Source of the DNA: Pseudomonas alkylphenolica
GTDB taxonomy: Bacteria; Pseudomonadota; Gammaproteobacteria; Pseudomonadales; Pseudomonadaceae
Length of the DNA: 64,000 nucleotides
Direction of reading: 5' to 3'
Assembly: GCF_016009175.1 (NCBI RefSeq)
Contig: NZ_JADUCM010000013.1
Coordinates: forward strand, 62,001-126,000
Part shown: positions 53,685 to 61,968 of the stretch, piece after piece
Position numbering within the stretch: the first letter of the stretch is position 1
How the letters are laid out: each line of letters begins with the position of its first letter
Notes under the pieces: generated by a model
Databases searched by the model: none
What the model was told of the DNA's origin: nothing
The model's input: only the letters and a program-made list of their open reading frames with translations
Program-made: the position numbers and the translations under genes

Positions 53685-55430
53685 ATGAAAGCCCATGCAT
53701 CACCTTATGGCCAGCGCCTGCTGCGCGGCCAGGTGCCTTCCTACGAGCGTTTGCAGGCGCAACTGGCCGGCGACGGCAGCGAGCCCCACGACCAGCCGCG
53801 CTCACTGCACTGCGGCTGGGGCCGCCTGCTGATCGGCCACACCTACCCGGACCCGGCAAGCCTGGCCGAGGCCCTGCAAGACGAACAGCCCGGCGAACGC
53901 GATATCGCCCTGTACGTGGCAGCACCGCAGCAGGTACTGGCCCAGGCCCCGCAGCAACTGTTCCTCGACCCTTCCGACACCTTGCGCCTGTGGTTCAGCG
54001 ACTACCGCCCGGCGCAACGGGTGTTCCGTGGCTTTCGTATCCGCCGCGCGCAGAGCGACAGCGACTGGCAGGCGGTCAACACCCTGTACCTGGCACGCGG
54101 CATGCTCGCCATCGACCCGGCGCTACTCACTCCGCACCATCTTGGCGGCCCGGTGTACTGGCTGGCCGAGGATGAAGACAGCGGCGCGGTGATCGGCAGC
54201 GTCATGGGCCTGAACCATCACAAAGCCTTCGCCGACCCCGAGCATGGCAGCAGCCTCTGGTGCCTGGCGGTCGACCCGCATTGCACACGGCCGGGCGTCG
54301 GCGAGGTGCTGGTGCGCCACTTGATCGAGCACTTCATGAGCCGGGGCCTGAGCTGCCTCGACCTCTCGGTATTGCACGACAACCGCCAGGCCAAGCGGCT
54401 CTACGCCAAACTGGGTTTCCGCACCCTGCCGACGTTCGCGATCAAACGCAAAAACCTCATCAACCAGACGCTGTTTCTCGGTCCCAACCCTGAAACCGGC
54501 CTGAATCCCTATGCCCGGATCATTGTCGACGAAGCCTATCGGCGCGGCATCGACGTTCAGGTCGATGACCCCGACGCCGGCCTGTTCACCCTCAGCCTCG
54601 GTGGCCGGCGGATACGCTGCCGTGAGTCACTCAGCGACCTCACCAGCGCCGTGAGCATGACCCTGTGCCAAGACAAGAGCCTGACCCACCAGGTGCTGAA
54701 AAACGCCGGGCTGCAGTTGCCCGCGCAACAGCTGGCAGGCAATGCCGATGACAACCAGGCATTTCTTGACGACCACGGCGCCGTGGTCGTCAAGCCGCTG
54801 GACGGCGAACAGGGTCAGGGTGTGGCGGTCAACCTGACTTGCCTCGACGCAATCACCCGCGCCATCGACAATGCCCGGCGTTTCGACAGCCGGGTGTTAC
54901 TGGAAAGCTTTCACAAGGGGCAGGACCTGCGCATCGTGGTCATCGGCTTCGAGGTGGTGGCTGCGGCGATCCGCCACCCGGCACAGATTGTCGGCGACGG
55001 CCAGCACGCCATCGGTGCGCTGATCGAAGCGCAAAGCCGCCGACGCCAGGCCGCCACGGCAGGCGAAAGCCATATCCCGCTGGATGACGAAACCCAGCGC
55101 ACCCTGCACGAAGCGGGTGTCGACTACGACACGGTACTGCCGGCCGGCGAGCGCCTGGCCGTGCGGCGCACCGCCAACCTGCACACCGGTGGCTGCCTGG
55201 AAGACGTCACCGAGCGCTTGCACCCGGCGCTGGTCGACGCGGCGATCCGTGCCGCCCGCGCCCTGGATATTCCGGTGGTCGGGCTCGACCTGATGGTGCG
55301 CGCCGCCGACCAGCCGGAGCATGTCTTCATCGAAGCCAACGAACGCGTTGGGCTCGCCAACCACGAGCCACAACCCACCGCCGAACGCTTCATCGACCTG
55401 CTGTTCCCGCACAGCCGGCCGGCACCCTGA
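53685..55430 (+). CDS. ngg: N-acetylglutaminylglutamine synthetase (GNAT plus ATP-grasp)
   Basis: 581 residues. A GNAT acetyltransferase domain (about 115-265; CLAVDPHCTRPGVGEVLVRH and NRQAKRLYAKLGF) is joined to an ATP-grasp ligase (about 285-580; AVVVKPLDGEQGQGVAVNL, LLESFHKGQDLRIVV, VGLDLMVRA and FIEANERVGLANH). The pair of activities matches acetylation of glutamine and its ligation to a second glutamine. Starts three bases after the amidotransferase gene, and the M42 peptidase gene follows after 14 bases, so the three are one osmoprotectant operon, probably induced by high salt. Confidence 0.92.
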   Translation: MKAHASPYGQRLLRGQVPSYERLQAQLAGDGSEPHDQPRSLHCGWGRLLIGHTYPDPASLAEALQDEQPGERDIALYVAAPQQVLAQAPQQLFLDPSDTLRLWFSDYRPAQRVFRGFRIRRAQSDSDWQAVNTLYLARGMLAIDPALLTPHHLGGPVYWLAEDEDSGAVIGSVMGLNHHKAFADPEHGSSLWCLAVDPHCTRPGVGEVLVRHLIEHFMSRGLSCLDLSVLHDNRQAKRLYAKLGFRTLPTFAIKRKNLINQTLFLGPNPETGLNPYARIIVDEAYRRGIDVQVDDPDAGLFTLSLGGRRIRCRESLSDLTSAVSMTLCQDKSLTHQVLKNAGLQLPAQQLAGNADDNQAFLDDHGAVVVKPLDGEQGQGVAVNLTCLDAITRAIDNARRFDSRVLLESFHKGQDLRIVVIGFEVVAAAIRHPAQIVGDGQHAIGALIEAQSRRRQAATAGESHIPLDDETQRTLHEAGVDYDTVLPAGERLAVRRTANLHTGGCLEDVTERLHPALVDAAIRAARALDIPVVGLDLMVRAADQPEHVFIEANERVGLANHEPQPTAERFIDLLFPHSRPAP

Positions 55431-55444
55431 ACACAGGAGGCACC

Positions 55445-56629
55445 ATGTCTGATCAGCTCCCGCAGCCAGATCTCAACTACCTGCAAAAAGTCTTGCTGGA
55501 GATGCTCGCCATCCCCAGCCCCACCGGCTTTACCGACACCATCGTGCGTTATGTAGCCGAGCGCCTGGAAGAACTCGGCATCCCCTTCGAGCTGACGCGC
55601 CGCGGCACCATCCGCGCCACCCTCAAGGGCCGCAAAAGCTCGCCGGACCGCGCGGTTTCCGCACACCTCGACACCATCGGCGCCAGCGTCCGGGCGATCC
55701 AGGACAACGGTCGCCTGTCGCTGGCGCCAGTGGGCTGCTGGTCCAGCCGCTTTGCCGAAGGCAGCCGCGTCAGTGTGTTCACCGACAACGGCGTGTTGCG
55801 CGGCAGCGTGCTGCCATTGATGGCCAGCGGGCACGCGTTCAACACCGCCATCGACCAGATGCCGGTCAGTTGGGAACACATCGAGTTGCGCCTGGATGCC
55901 TACTGCGCGACCCGCGCCGACTGCCAGACCCTGGGGGTGGACATTGGCGATTTCGTCGCCTTCGATCCATTGCCCGAGTTCACCGAGAGCGGTCATATCA
56001 GCGCTCGCCACCTGGATGACAAAGCGGGTGTCGCGGCGCTGCTGGCTTCGCTCAAGGCGGTTGTCGACAGCGGCGTGCAGCCATTGATCGACTGCCATCC
56101 GTTGTTCACCATCACCGAGGAAACCGGCTCTGGTGCAGCCGCCGCCCTGCCCTGGGATGTCAGCGAGTTCGTCGGCATCGACATCGCCCCGGTCGCCCCC
56201 GGCCAGCACTCCAGCGAACATGCGGTCAGCGTCGCCATGCAGGACTCGGCCGGCCCCTACGACTATCACCTGTCGCGGCACTTGCTCAAACTGGCCCGCG
56301 AGCACGAACTGCCGGCCCGTCGCGACGTGTTTCGCTACTACTTCAGCGATGCCCATTCGGCCATCACCGCCGGCCACGACATACGCACAGCGCTGCTGGC
56401 CTTCGGTTGCGATGCCACCCATGGCTACGAGCGCACCCACATCGACAGCCTGGCCGCACTCAGCCGCCTGTTGACCGCCTACCTGCTCAGCCCGCCGGTG
56501 TTTGCCAGCGATTCGCAGGCCACCGGCAGTTCCCTGGAAAGCTTCAGCCACCAGCTCGAGCACGAGACGCAGATGGAAAGTGACACCCGGGTGCCGGCAG
56601 TCGACAGCCTGGTCGGCAACAAGGCCTAG
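55445..56629 (+). CDS. M42-type metallopeptidase of the NAGGN osmoprotectant cluster
   Basis: 394 residues of the M42/M20-like aminopeptidase fold. Two-metal ligands are visible: H74-x-D76 in SAHLDTIG, Asp at HLDDKAG (about 191), the catalytic pair E225-E226 in TEETGSG, D246 in GIDIAPV, and a late His in THGYERTHIDS. It lies directly after the two NAGGN synthesis genes (ACAGGAGG before the ATG) and is conserved with them. A role in breaking down the dipeptide when stress ends is a reasonable guess, not shown. Confidence 0.88.
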   Translation: MSDQLPQPDLNYLQKVLLEMLAIPSPTGFTDTIVRYVAERLEELGIPFELTRRGTIRATLKGRKSSPDRAVSAHLDTIGASVRAIQDNGRLSLAPVGCWSSRFAEGSRVSVFTDNGVLRGSVLPLMASGHAFNTAIDQMPVSWEHIELRLDAYCATRADCQTLGVDIGDFVAFDPLPEFTESGHISARHLDDKAGVAALLASLKAVVDSGVQPLIDCHPLFTITEETGSGAAAALPWDVSEFVGIDIAPVAPGQHSSEHAVSVAMQDSAGPYDYHLSRHLLKLAREHELPARRDVFRYYFSDAHSAITAGHDIRTALLAFGCDATHGYERTHIDSLAALSRLLTAYLLSPPVFASDSQATGSSLESFSHQLEHETQMESDTRVPAVDSLVGNKA

Positions 56630-56698
56630 CGCCTACACAGGCAGGCGCGGTTTGGCGTAGCATGTACACACACTTCGCCAAGCCTGCCCTGTTTATTT

Positions 56699-56926
56699 AT
56701 GCTGATTCCCTACGACCAACTGGAAGCCGAAACCCTCACCCGCCTGATCGAGGACTTCGTCACCCGCGACGGTACCGACAACGGCGACGACACCCCGCTG
56801 GAAACCCGCGTGTTGCGCGTGCGCCAGGCGCTGGCAAAAAAGCAGGCATTCATTCTTTTCGACCTCGACAGCCAGCAATGCCAGTTGCTGGCCAAGCACG
56901 ACATCCCCAAAGAGCTGTTCGACTGA
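56699..56926 (+). CDS. UPF0270 protein, YheU family
   Basis: 75 residues: LIPYDQLEAETLTRLIEDFV, TRDGTDNGDD and the C-terminal FDLDSQQCQL segment match the YheU/UPF0270 family, whose role is unknown. The short helix-rich protein is acidic. Its stop abuts the stop of the convergent csrA-type gene with no base between (TGATCA). The ATG follows a weak ribosome site; the start position is fixed by the family pattern. Confidence 0.85.
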   Translation: MLIPYDQLEAETLTRLIEDFVTRDGTDNGDDTPLETRVLRVRQALAKKQAFILFDLDSQQCQLLAKHDIPKELFD

Positions 56927-57109
56927 TCAGCCACCCTCTTTAGCGGACAGTTCGGCAATGCGCCGATAGATTTCTGCGCGATGGACTTCGATGTCCCGTG
57001 GTGCGCAGATACCGAAGCGCACCACGTTGCCCTCTACCGACAGCACCTTGACCTTGATGTGTTCATCAATGGTGATGACTTCGCCTACTTCACGGCCTAT
57101 AACCAACAT
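56927..57109 (-). CDS. rsmI: CsrA/Rsm-family RNA-binding regulator, RsmI-like
   Basis: 60 residues from the ATG at 57109, which has GGAGGA at good spacing; a longer frame upstream is not family-like. CsrA folds as a dimer binding GGA motifs in mRNA leaders. Here VGEVITID, GNVVRFGI and the binding segment VHRAEIYRRI with Arg44 are kept, but position 4 is Ile, 5 is Gly and 7 is Glu (Leu, Thr and Arg/Lys in standard CsrA/RsmA). This divergence and the location next to yheU fit RsmI, the third Rsm protein of P. putida (PP_1746 as I recall). RNA preference may differ from RsmA and RsmE. Confidence 0.85.
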   Translation of the reverse strand: MLVIGREVGEVITIDEHIKVKVLSVEGNVVRFGICAPRDIEVHRAEIYRRIAELSAKEGG

Positions 57110-57244
57110 GATCCGATCCTCCACAAAGGTGAGAATTTGGAGACTGCACCCAGGGTCGGAACGCTTCAATACACCGCCAATCAAATAGACCGATCCCACC
57201 AGCACTGGCGAAAAGACCTACAGATTTTCATCATTTCAAGCCAT

Positions 57245-57577
57245 TCAAGAACTCTGTAGACGCGGCCCCAGCACAATGATGCTGGCGCCCAGCACACACA
57301 GCAGTGCACCGATCCAGTCGCTGCCCAGCGGCCGCCCGCGCTCGACCAGCGCCAGCCACAGCAATGAAGTGACGATGTAGATACCGCCGTACGCGGCATA
57401 GGCGCGACCGGCATAGGCCGCCTCGACGCGGGTGAGGATCAGCGCAAACGCGGTCAGGCTGAGCAACGCCGGAACAATCCACCAGCCACTCTTGCCCAGC
57501 CGCAGCCACATGTAGAACGCATAGCAACCGGCGATCTCGAAGACCGCCGCAAGGAAAAACCACAGGTAGTTGATCAC
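57245..57577 (-). CDS. ynfA: YnfA/UPF0060 family membrane protein
   Basis: 110 residues with four membrane helices, of the small multidrug-resistance-like YnfA family: [18 protein letters not shown] and [23 protein letters not shown] are characteristic. Some members export dyes and biocides; here the substrate is unknown. It is separated from the Rsm gene by 135 bases without a visible gene and from the SDR gene upstream by 52 bases. Confidence 0.9.
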   Translation of the reverse strand: MINYLWFFLAAVFEIAGCYAFYMWLRLGKSGWWIVPALLSLTAFALILTRVEAAYAGRAYAAYGGIYIVTSLLWLALVERGRPLGSDWIGALLCVLGASIIVLGPRLQSS

Positions 57578-57629
57578 ACCAGGTACTCACAGGCATTCAG
57601 AATGCGCCAAGCATACCCGATGCCTGCAC

Positions 57630-58445
57630 TCAGGCTTGAGACGGACGGGCCTTGGCGCGCATTTTTCCGGCCATGCTGGCCATCTCGTCGTAGAGCAGCT
57701 GCGGGTTGCGTTGCTTGAGCTGCCAGGCCATGCGCCCCTGTTCGTGAGGCAGGATCAGGAACTCGCCGTCGGCGACCTGCGCGAAGATGTAGTCGGCAAT
57801 ATCCGCGGCGGTGATCGGCGAGCTTTCCAGCAGCTTGCCCACCTGCGCCTTCATCGCCGGGGTCGGACCGCGGAACGAGTCGAGCAGGTTGGTCTGGAAG
57901 AACGACGGGCACACCACATGCACCGCCACCTCCTGGTCGCGCAATTCGATCAGCAGGCTTTCCGAGAGCGCCAGCACCCCGGCCTTGGCGACGTTGTAGT
58001 TGCTCATGGCCGGGCCTTGCATCAAGGCGGCCATCGAGGCGATGTTGATGATGCGGCCCTTGCTGCGCTCAAGCATCGGCAGGAAGGCCTTGCAGCCCTT
58101 GACCACACCCATCAGGTTGATCGACAGCTGCCACTCCCAGTCTTCCAGCGACAGCTCGCTGAAAAAGCCACCCGAAGCCACGCCGGCATTGTTAACGATC
58201 ACATCGATGCCGCCGAACTTTTCTTCGCAGGCCTGGGCCAGCGCGGTCAGCTGGCTGTAGTCACGAACGTCGCAGCGCTGCACGAAGCCATCGCCGCCCG
58301 CCTCGCGCACCTGCGCCAGGGTGTCGCGCAGGCCGGCTTCGTTGACATCGGCCAGCGCCAGGCGCCAGCCATCACGTGCCCAGCGCAGGGCGATTTCGCG
58401 GCCGAGCCCGGAGCCTGCGCCAGTGATCATCATGCGATTGTGCAT
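57630..58445 (-). CDS. Short-chain dehydrogenase/reductase
   Basis: 271 residues, classical SDR: MITGAGSGLGREIALRWA (NAD(P) site), VNNAGVASGG, INIASMAALMQGPAMSNYNVAK with catalytic Ser, Tyr and Lys, and a C-terminal extension with ADYIFAQVADGEF. The ATG at 58445 (AAGG upstream) is used; the frame is open further up without support. Substrate unknown. It is divergent from the DUF3309 gene (230 bases of intergenic DNA without other features that I can see). Confidence 0.87.
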   Translation of the reverse strand: MHNRMMITGAGSGLGREIALRWARDGWRLALADVNEAGLRDTLAQVREAGGDGFVQRCDVRDYSQLTALAQACEEKFGGIDVIVNNAGVASGGFFSELSLEDWEWQLSINLMGVVKGCKAFLPMLERSKGRIINIASMAALMQGPAMSNYNVAKAGVLALSESLLIELRDQEVAVHVVCPSFFQTNLLDSFRGPTPAMKAQVGKLLESSPITAADIADYIFAQVADGEFLILPHEQGRMAWQLKQRNPQLLYDEMASMAGKMRAKARPSQA

Positions 58446-58675
58446 AGACAGGTGCCTTGTACTGTTCGGGAAAGTGATGGCCAGTGTAGCGAAGGCAGCC
58501 GCTGCACCCACGCTCCATCAACCGCCTGAATGACCCGGGCAAACAGTGGTGAAACCGATTAATTAAACTTTTCGCTACGCCCAGGGGTCGCAATTAACAA
58601 GCGGGCATGAAACCTGTGACCGAACAGAAGGACTGTACTGATACGCCTACCCTACCGTCATACAAGGACACTGCC

Positions 58676-58828
58676 ATGGGCACCATTCTCATCATCATTC
58701 TGATCCTGCTGTTGATCGGTGGCTTACCTGTCTTTCCGCACTCCAGAAGTTGGGGGTATGGCCCGTCGGGCATTATCGGGACCGTGCTGATCATCCTGTT
58801 GATCCTGTTGTTGCTCGGCAAAATATAG
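58676..58828 (+). CDS. DUF3309 small membrane peptide
   Basis: 50 residues: two very hydrophobic helices (TILIIILILLLIGGLPVF and IIGTVLIILLILLLLG) around the conserved loop PHSRSWGYGPSG. AAGGA precedes the ATG. The DUF3309 family is widespread in Proteobacteria and of unknown role; cell-envelope stress peptides look similar. No partner gene is evident. Confidence 0.85.
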   Translation: MGTILIIILILLLIGGLPVFPHSRSWGYGPSGIIGTVLIILLILLLLGKI

Positions 58829-58876
58829 GCACTTGGCCCATTGCCAGCCCCCACAGTGTTAGCTGCATGCCTTCAA

Positions 58877-58920
58877 CCTGTGGGAGCTGGCGTAGCCTGC
58901 GATGGGGCGCGCAGCGCCCC
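58877..58920. repeat. REP-like element with GGGGCGC/GCGCCCC hairpin
   Basis: CCTGTGGGAGCTGGCGTAGCC is followed by the palindrome GGGGCGC-GCA-GCGCCCC (58904-58920). This resembles intergenic repeats of P. putida strains. It abuts the Hpt stop codon and could act as the 3' end structure of the fimbrial-regulatory operon; there is no T-run. Confidence 0.7.
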
Positions 58921-59240
58921 TATGGGTAACACTCGATCCATGTACTGAGCGCCTCCATGGCCAGGCGCAACTCCTGCACCGGTTTGGCCGTCGGCGTGCG
59001 CTCAGCGCAGCACTGCTCCAGTGCCTCGCACGCGCCGATCAGGCGCTTCGCCCCGACGATGCGTGCCGGTCCTTTCACCCGGTGCGCAAGCAGGCGCAAG
59101 GCGTTCAGGTCATGGCCATCGGCGAGCGGCGCCAGGTGTTGCAGGTCTTCCACCAGGCTGCGCCTCAGCTCATCCAGCAACTCCCTCAGCACGGCCGGAT
59201 CGCGGGCGGTCAAACGCTCCAGGCTGGCAAGGTCTAGCAC
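58920..59240 (-). CDS. Free-standing Hpt phosphotransfer protein
   Basis: 106 residues, four-helix Hpt domain with the phosphorylated His53 in LLAHRVKGPARIVGA (HxxKG signature) and CEALE two turns on. It carries phosphoryl groups between a hybrid sensor kinase and a response regulator. GTG start. It lies 36 bases after the response regulator gene and ends at a REP-like hairpin. A kinase gene is not in the window. Its likely target is the neighbouring regulator, as in phosphorelays of the Bvg/Roc kind, where the Hpt is normally part of the kinase; here it would be separate. Confidence 0.87.
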   Translation of the reverse strand: MLDLASLERLTARDPAVLRELLDELRRSLVEDLQHLAPLADGHDLNALRLLAHRVKGPARIVGAKRLIGACEALEQCCAERTPTAKPVQELRLAMEALSTWIECYP

Positions 59241-59276
59241 GCCACTGAAGGCACGAATACGCGCACGGGAACAGCG

Positions 59277-59903
59277 TCAGACCAGCTGGTTCCGCTTGGC
59301 CAGGTCCGCAAGGTCTACCACCGACTTTACCCGCAGCTTCTCGATCAGCCGCGTCTTGTAGGTGCTGATGGTCTTGTTGCTGAGCAGCATGGCCTCGCCG
59401 ATCGCCTTGTTGCTAAGGCCCCGCGCCAGCTGCTGCAGAATCAGCAGCTCCCGGTTGCTCAGCGCGGCAATGCGCTGCGGCTCGGTGGCATTCATCTGCT
59501 GCCTGTCGACCGTACCGAGGGCAATCTCGGGGAAATAGCTGAAACCTGACATCACCGCGTGCGCCGCCTTGCTCAATTCGAACAGATCATCGGTCTTGGA
59601 CACAAATCCCAGCGCCCCGGCCTGCATGCAGCGCAGGGAAAAGTACTCGGCCAGCTGCGAGGTCAGCACCAGGACCTTGGCAGGCCGTTCCATGGTCTTG
59701 ATCCGGGCGATCACCTCCAGGCCGTCCAGGCCGGGCATGGTGATGTCGAGGATCACCAGGTCGGGGCTGTGCTCGCGGGTCAGGCGCACGGCGTCGATAC
59801 CGTTATCGGCCTGGGCGATCACCTCGATGTGCTCCTGGCGCAACAGCATGCACACGCTGGAACGGATGAAAGGATGGTCGTCCACTACTAAGGCTCGGTA
59901 CAT
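59277..59903 (-). CDS. BvgA/RocA-like response regulator (NarL/FixJ family)
   Basis: 208 residues. Receiver: D8, D9, phospho-acceptor D53 (DITMPGLDG), T81 and K103; LuxR-type HTH from about 146 (LSNRELLILQQLARGLSNKAI and SNKTISTYKTRL). The similarity to BvgA of Bordetella is striking along the whole length (NGID, GLEVIARI, AVMSGFSYFP). BvgA controls fimbriae and RocA1 of P. aeruginosa controls cup fimbriae, so control of the adjacent fimbrial genes is likely. GAGGAA before the ATG; only 30 bases follow the adhesin gene, so regulator and structural genes may share a transcript. Confidence 0.93.
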   Translation of the reverse strand: MYRALVVDDHPFIRSSVCMLLRQEHIEVIAQADNGIDAVRLTREHSPDLVILDITMPGLDGLEVIARIKTMERPAKVLVLTSQLAEYFSLRCMQAGALGFVSKTDDLFELSKAAHAVMSGFSYFPEIALGTVDRQQMNATEPQRIAALSNRELLILQQLARGLSNKAIGEAMLLSNKTISTYKTRLIEKLRVKSVVDLADLAKRNQLV

Positions 59904-59933
59904 GGGGGTTCCTCGCTGAGCACAGCCACTGGC

Positions 59934-61124
59934 CTACAGCTCGGCATCAAAGACCACGGTGACATGGCCGGTGTAGGTAGTGCCCGGGTGGGCGAGCATG
60001 CCGCGCACGTCATTGCGCGCCACCTGGAAATGCAGCTGCCCGGGCCGGTTCAGCACGGCCTGCACTGCCTCGAACTGCAAAGCATTGAGCCGCCCTGTCG
60101 GCAGCACCACGCGATTGACCGCGCTGTTCTGGTGGGAAATGCCACCCGGCAGGCTTAGGGCAACCTCCACTGGCGCCTGCTGGCTATCGGGGTTGCGGAT
60201 AGCACAATGGCTGCCCAGGTCGTATTGGCACAGCTTGTAGACTTTGAACGGGCCGGTCGACCACAGGCGAAACGGCAGGTCGCGCTGCAGCCGCTCGGGG
60301 GCGCGAGCGCCGCTGAGCCAGCTTTGCCAGCCACCCGGCGGTTCCAGCACGGCGCGATCGGAGCCCGGCGGAAAATCGAAAATGAAGGCGTGTTCGACCT
60401 CCAGCACGAAGTTGAGGGTCAGGCTGTTGCCATTCAACTCGGTGACGTCGTTGCCGAAATCGAAATCGCCGCCGGGGCCAATGGAGTAGGTAAGGCTGCC
60501 ACGATAGGTGCCCGGCTTCATACGGTAGGGCGGCGGCATCTTCAGATTATAAGCGATGCCCATTTCCGAGACCGGCGTAGTAGCCACATAGCCCGCTGGC
60601 GCTCTATCATTTACCGAAAAACAGGCGCTGGGCGCCTGCGGGTTGCGTAACTCCCACAGATAAAGCACACGGCCCGGCGTCTCTCGATAACCAAAAGTTC
60701 TTTTATAGCGGCAACCCCCATCCACGTAGGCGGTGAAAACAGGATTTCTGTTGACCAGCCACAGCACTTGCTGACTGAAACCTGTCACTTCGAATGGCAT
60801 GCGGTGAGATTCGCCGCTCTGCTCATGGTACACATCAACCTGCCTGGGGCCCGGTACTTTGACGTAAAACTGGTCGCGTACATCCGCCGTGCCCTTGGTC
60901 GAGATCTTGGCGTACGTTATCGGCAACTCCACCGCCTCAAGATTCTGACATTCCGCCGGCCACTGCTTGCAGTACGACGCAGGTGGTGTGGTGTTGGTGA
61001 ATCGACCAGATGACTCACCTTTGTACTTTGCCGAAATAGTGGCTTCCAGTGCGACAGCCTTAGGCATTGCCAGCATCACGGCAAACGCAAGCCAGATACG
61101 AGTGTGTGTTGTTACGCCGTTCAT
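59934..61124 (-). CDS. Fimbrial tip adhesin of the alternate (CS1/CFA-I type) chaperone-usher pathway
   Basis: 396 residues, with a signal peptide (about 1-25, ending AVALEA). The N-terminal half is beta-rich with paired Cys (SYCKQWPAECQ, GGCRYK); the C-terminal domain is pilin-like and ends TYTGHVTVVFDAEL, the form by which alternate-pathway subunits join the fibre. The single large adhesin at the end of the usher-chaperone run corresponds to CfaE/CooD. The receptor is unknown. The ATG overlaps the chaperone stop (ATGA). Confidence 0.8.
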   Translation of the reverse strand: MNGVTTHTRIWLAFAVMLAMPKAVALEATISAKYKGESSGRFTNTTPPASYCKQWPAECQNLEAVELPITYAKISTKGTADVRDQFYVKVPGPRQVDVYHEQSGESHRMPFEVTGFSQQVLWLVNRNPVFTAYVDGGCRYKRTFGYRETPGRVLYLWELRNPQAPSACFSVNDRAPAGYVATTPVSEMGIAYNLKMPPPYRMKPGTYRGSLTYSIGPGGDFDFGNDVTELNGNSLTLNFVLEVEHAFIFDFPPGSDRAVLEPPGGWQSWLSGARAPERLQRDLPFRLWSTGPFKVYKLCQYDLGSHCAIRNPDSQQAPVEVALSLPGGISHQNSAVNRVVLPTGRLNALQFEAVQAVLNRPGQLHFQVARNDVRGMLAHPGTTYTGHVTVVFDAEL

Positions 61125-61855
61125 CGCTCTACCACCATGTCTTTACGGCTTTCACCTTCGAGCAGCTCGAAATGAAACACGGCTCCCGCCTGCTCACTGA
61201 ACTGGCGGCTGCGCCCCGGCAGCAGATGATGCTTAGTGGCAGCAACGCACGACTCGCCCACGGTCTTGCACTGGCGAAAATAATCCAGCACCACCGTGGC
61301 GTTGCCTTGGTTGGCCACATGCAGGTGCTCGCCTTTGCGCTGGACCGGTGTGTGGTAACGGGTGTCGTCCGGCCGTACAAACAACAACGTGCCATAGCCG
61401 GCCATCACATTGACCCCGGCCTTGAGGCTGTCGCGGTAGCGGTTGGCTTCTGCTTCATCAACGGCAAAACCGTCGCCCAGCTCCGGTAATACCGGGATAA
61501 AACGCAAACGGAAGTAGCGCTCGCGGTCACGCTCACCGCGATACAGCAGGCGCACCGCCTGAATGCCCTGCGCCGGCACGATGAGCCGCGCCGGGCTGAC
61601 CACCAGGCCGCGCTGCTCCAGCGCCAGGCCGTCGGTGTCGACCTCACGCGGCACGCCCTGGTCGTCGTACACCAGCTCAACCACACTCACCTTGACGAAA
61701 GCGGTGCTGTCGCCGCCATTGCGCACCCGCTTGAGCAGGGTGCTTTTGCCACTGTCCAGATAGTCATACAACGCGCCGACGTTCAGCTCCGGAACCGCTT
61801 GTGCGGACGTGCAGCTGAGCATTCCCAGCACTGCAATCAGAAGAAGTTTTTTCAT
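61121..61855 (-). CDS. Periplasmic fimbrial chaperone (CfaA/CooB-like)
   Basis: 244 residues with a signal peptide (MKKLLLIAVLGMLSCTSAQA). Two Ig-like domains; SPARLIVPAQGIQAVRLLYRG holds the conserved Arg pattern of the subunit-binding strand, and VANQGNATVVLDYFRQC the second domain. AAGGAG precedes the ATG. It delivers fimbrial subunits to the usher. The gene lies between usher and adhesin; the major pilin is not in this part and may lie beyond the window edge. Confidence 0.85.
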   Translation of the reverse strand: MKKLLLIAVLGMLSCTSAQAVPELNVGALYDYLDSGKSTLLKRVRNGGDSTAFVKVSVVELVYDDQGVPREVDTDGLALEQRGLVVSPARLIVPAQGIQAVRLLYRGERDRERYFRLRFIPVLPELGDGFAVDEAEANRYRDSLKAGVNVMAGYGTLLFVRPDDTRYHTPVQRKGEHLHVANQGNATVVLDYFRQCKTVGESCVAATKHHLLPGRSRQFSEQAGAVFHFELLEGESRKDMVVER

Positions 61856-61901
61856 CGTGTCAGTCTCCTTACCCGCGTAACGAGGGTATTACCGCGCTGT
61901 G

Positions 61902-61917
61902 CGCCATAGCTATGGCG
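61902..61917. other. 16-bp perfect palindrome between usher and chaperone genes
   Basis: CGCCATAGCTATGGCG, extended outside by TGT/ACA with one unpaired base. It lies 46 bases upstream of the chaperone ATG in a 113-bp gap. It could be an operator for a dimeric regulator or a hairpin that sets the ratio of usher to chaperone. No T-run. Confidence 0.6.
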
Positions 61918-61968
61918 ACACCCAGGCGATTCCTCTCAAAACAAAGCCAGAAATTTCTCAGGCATTGA

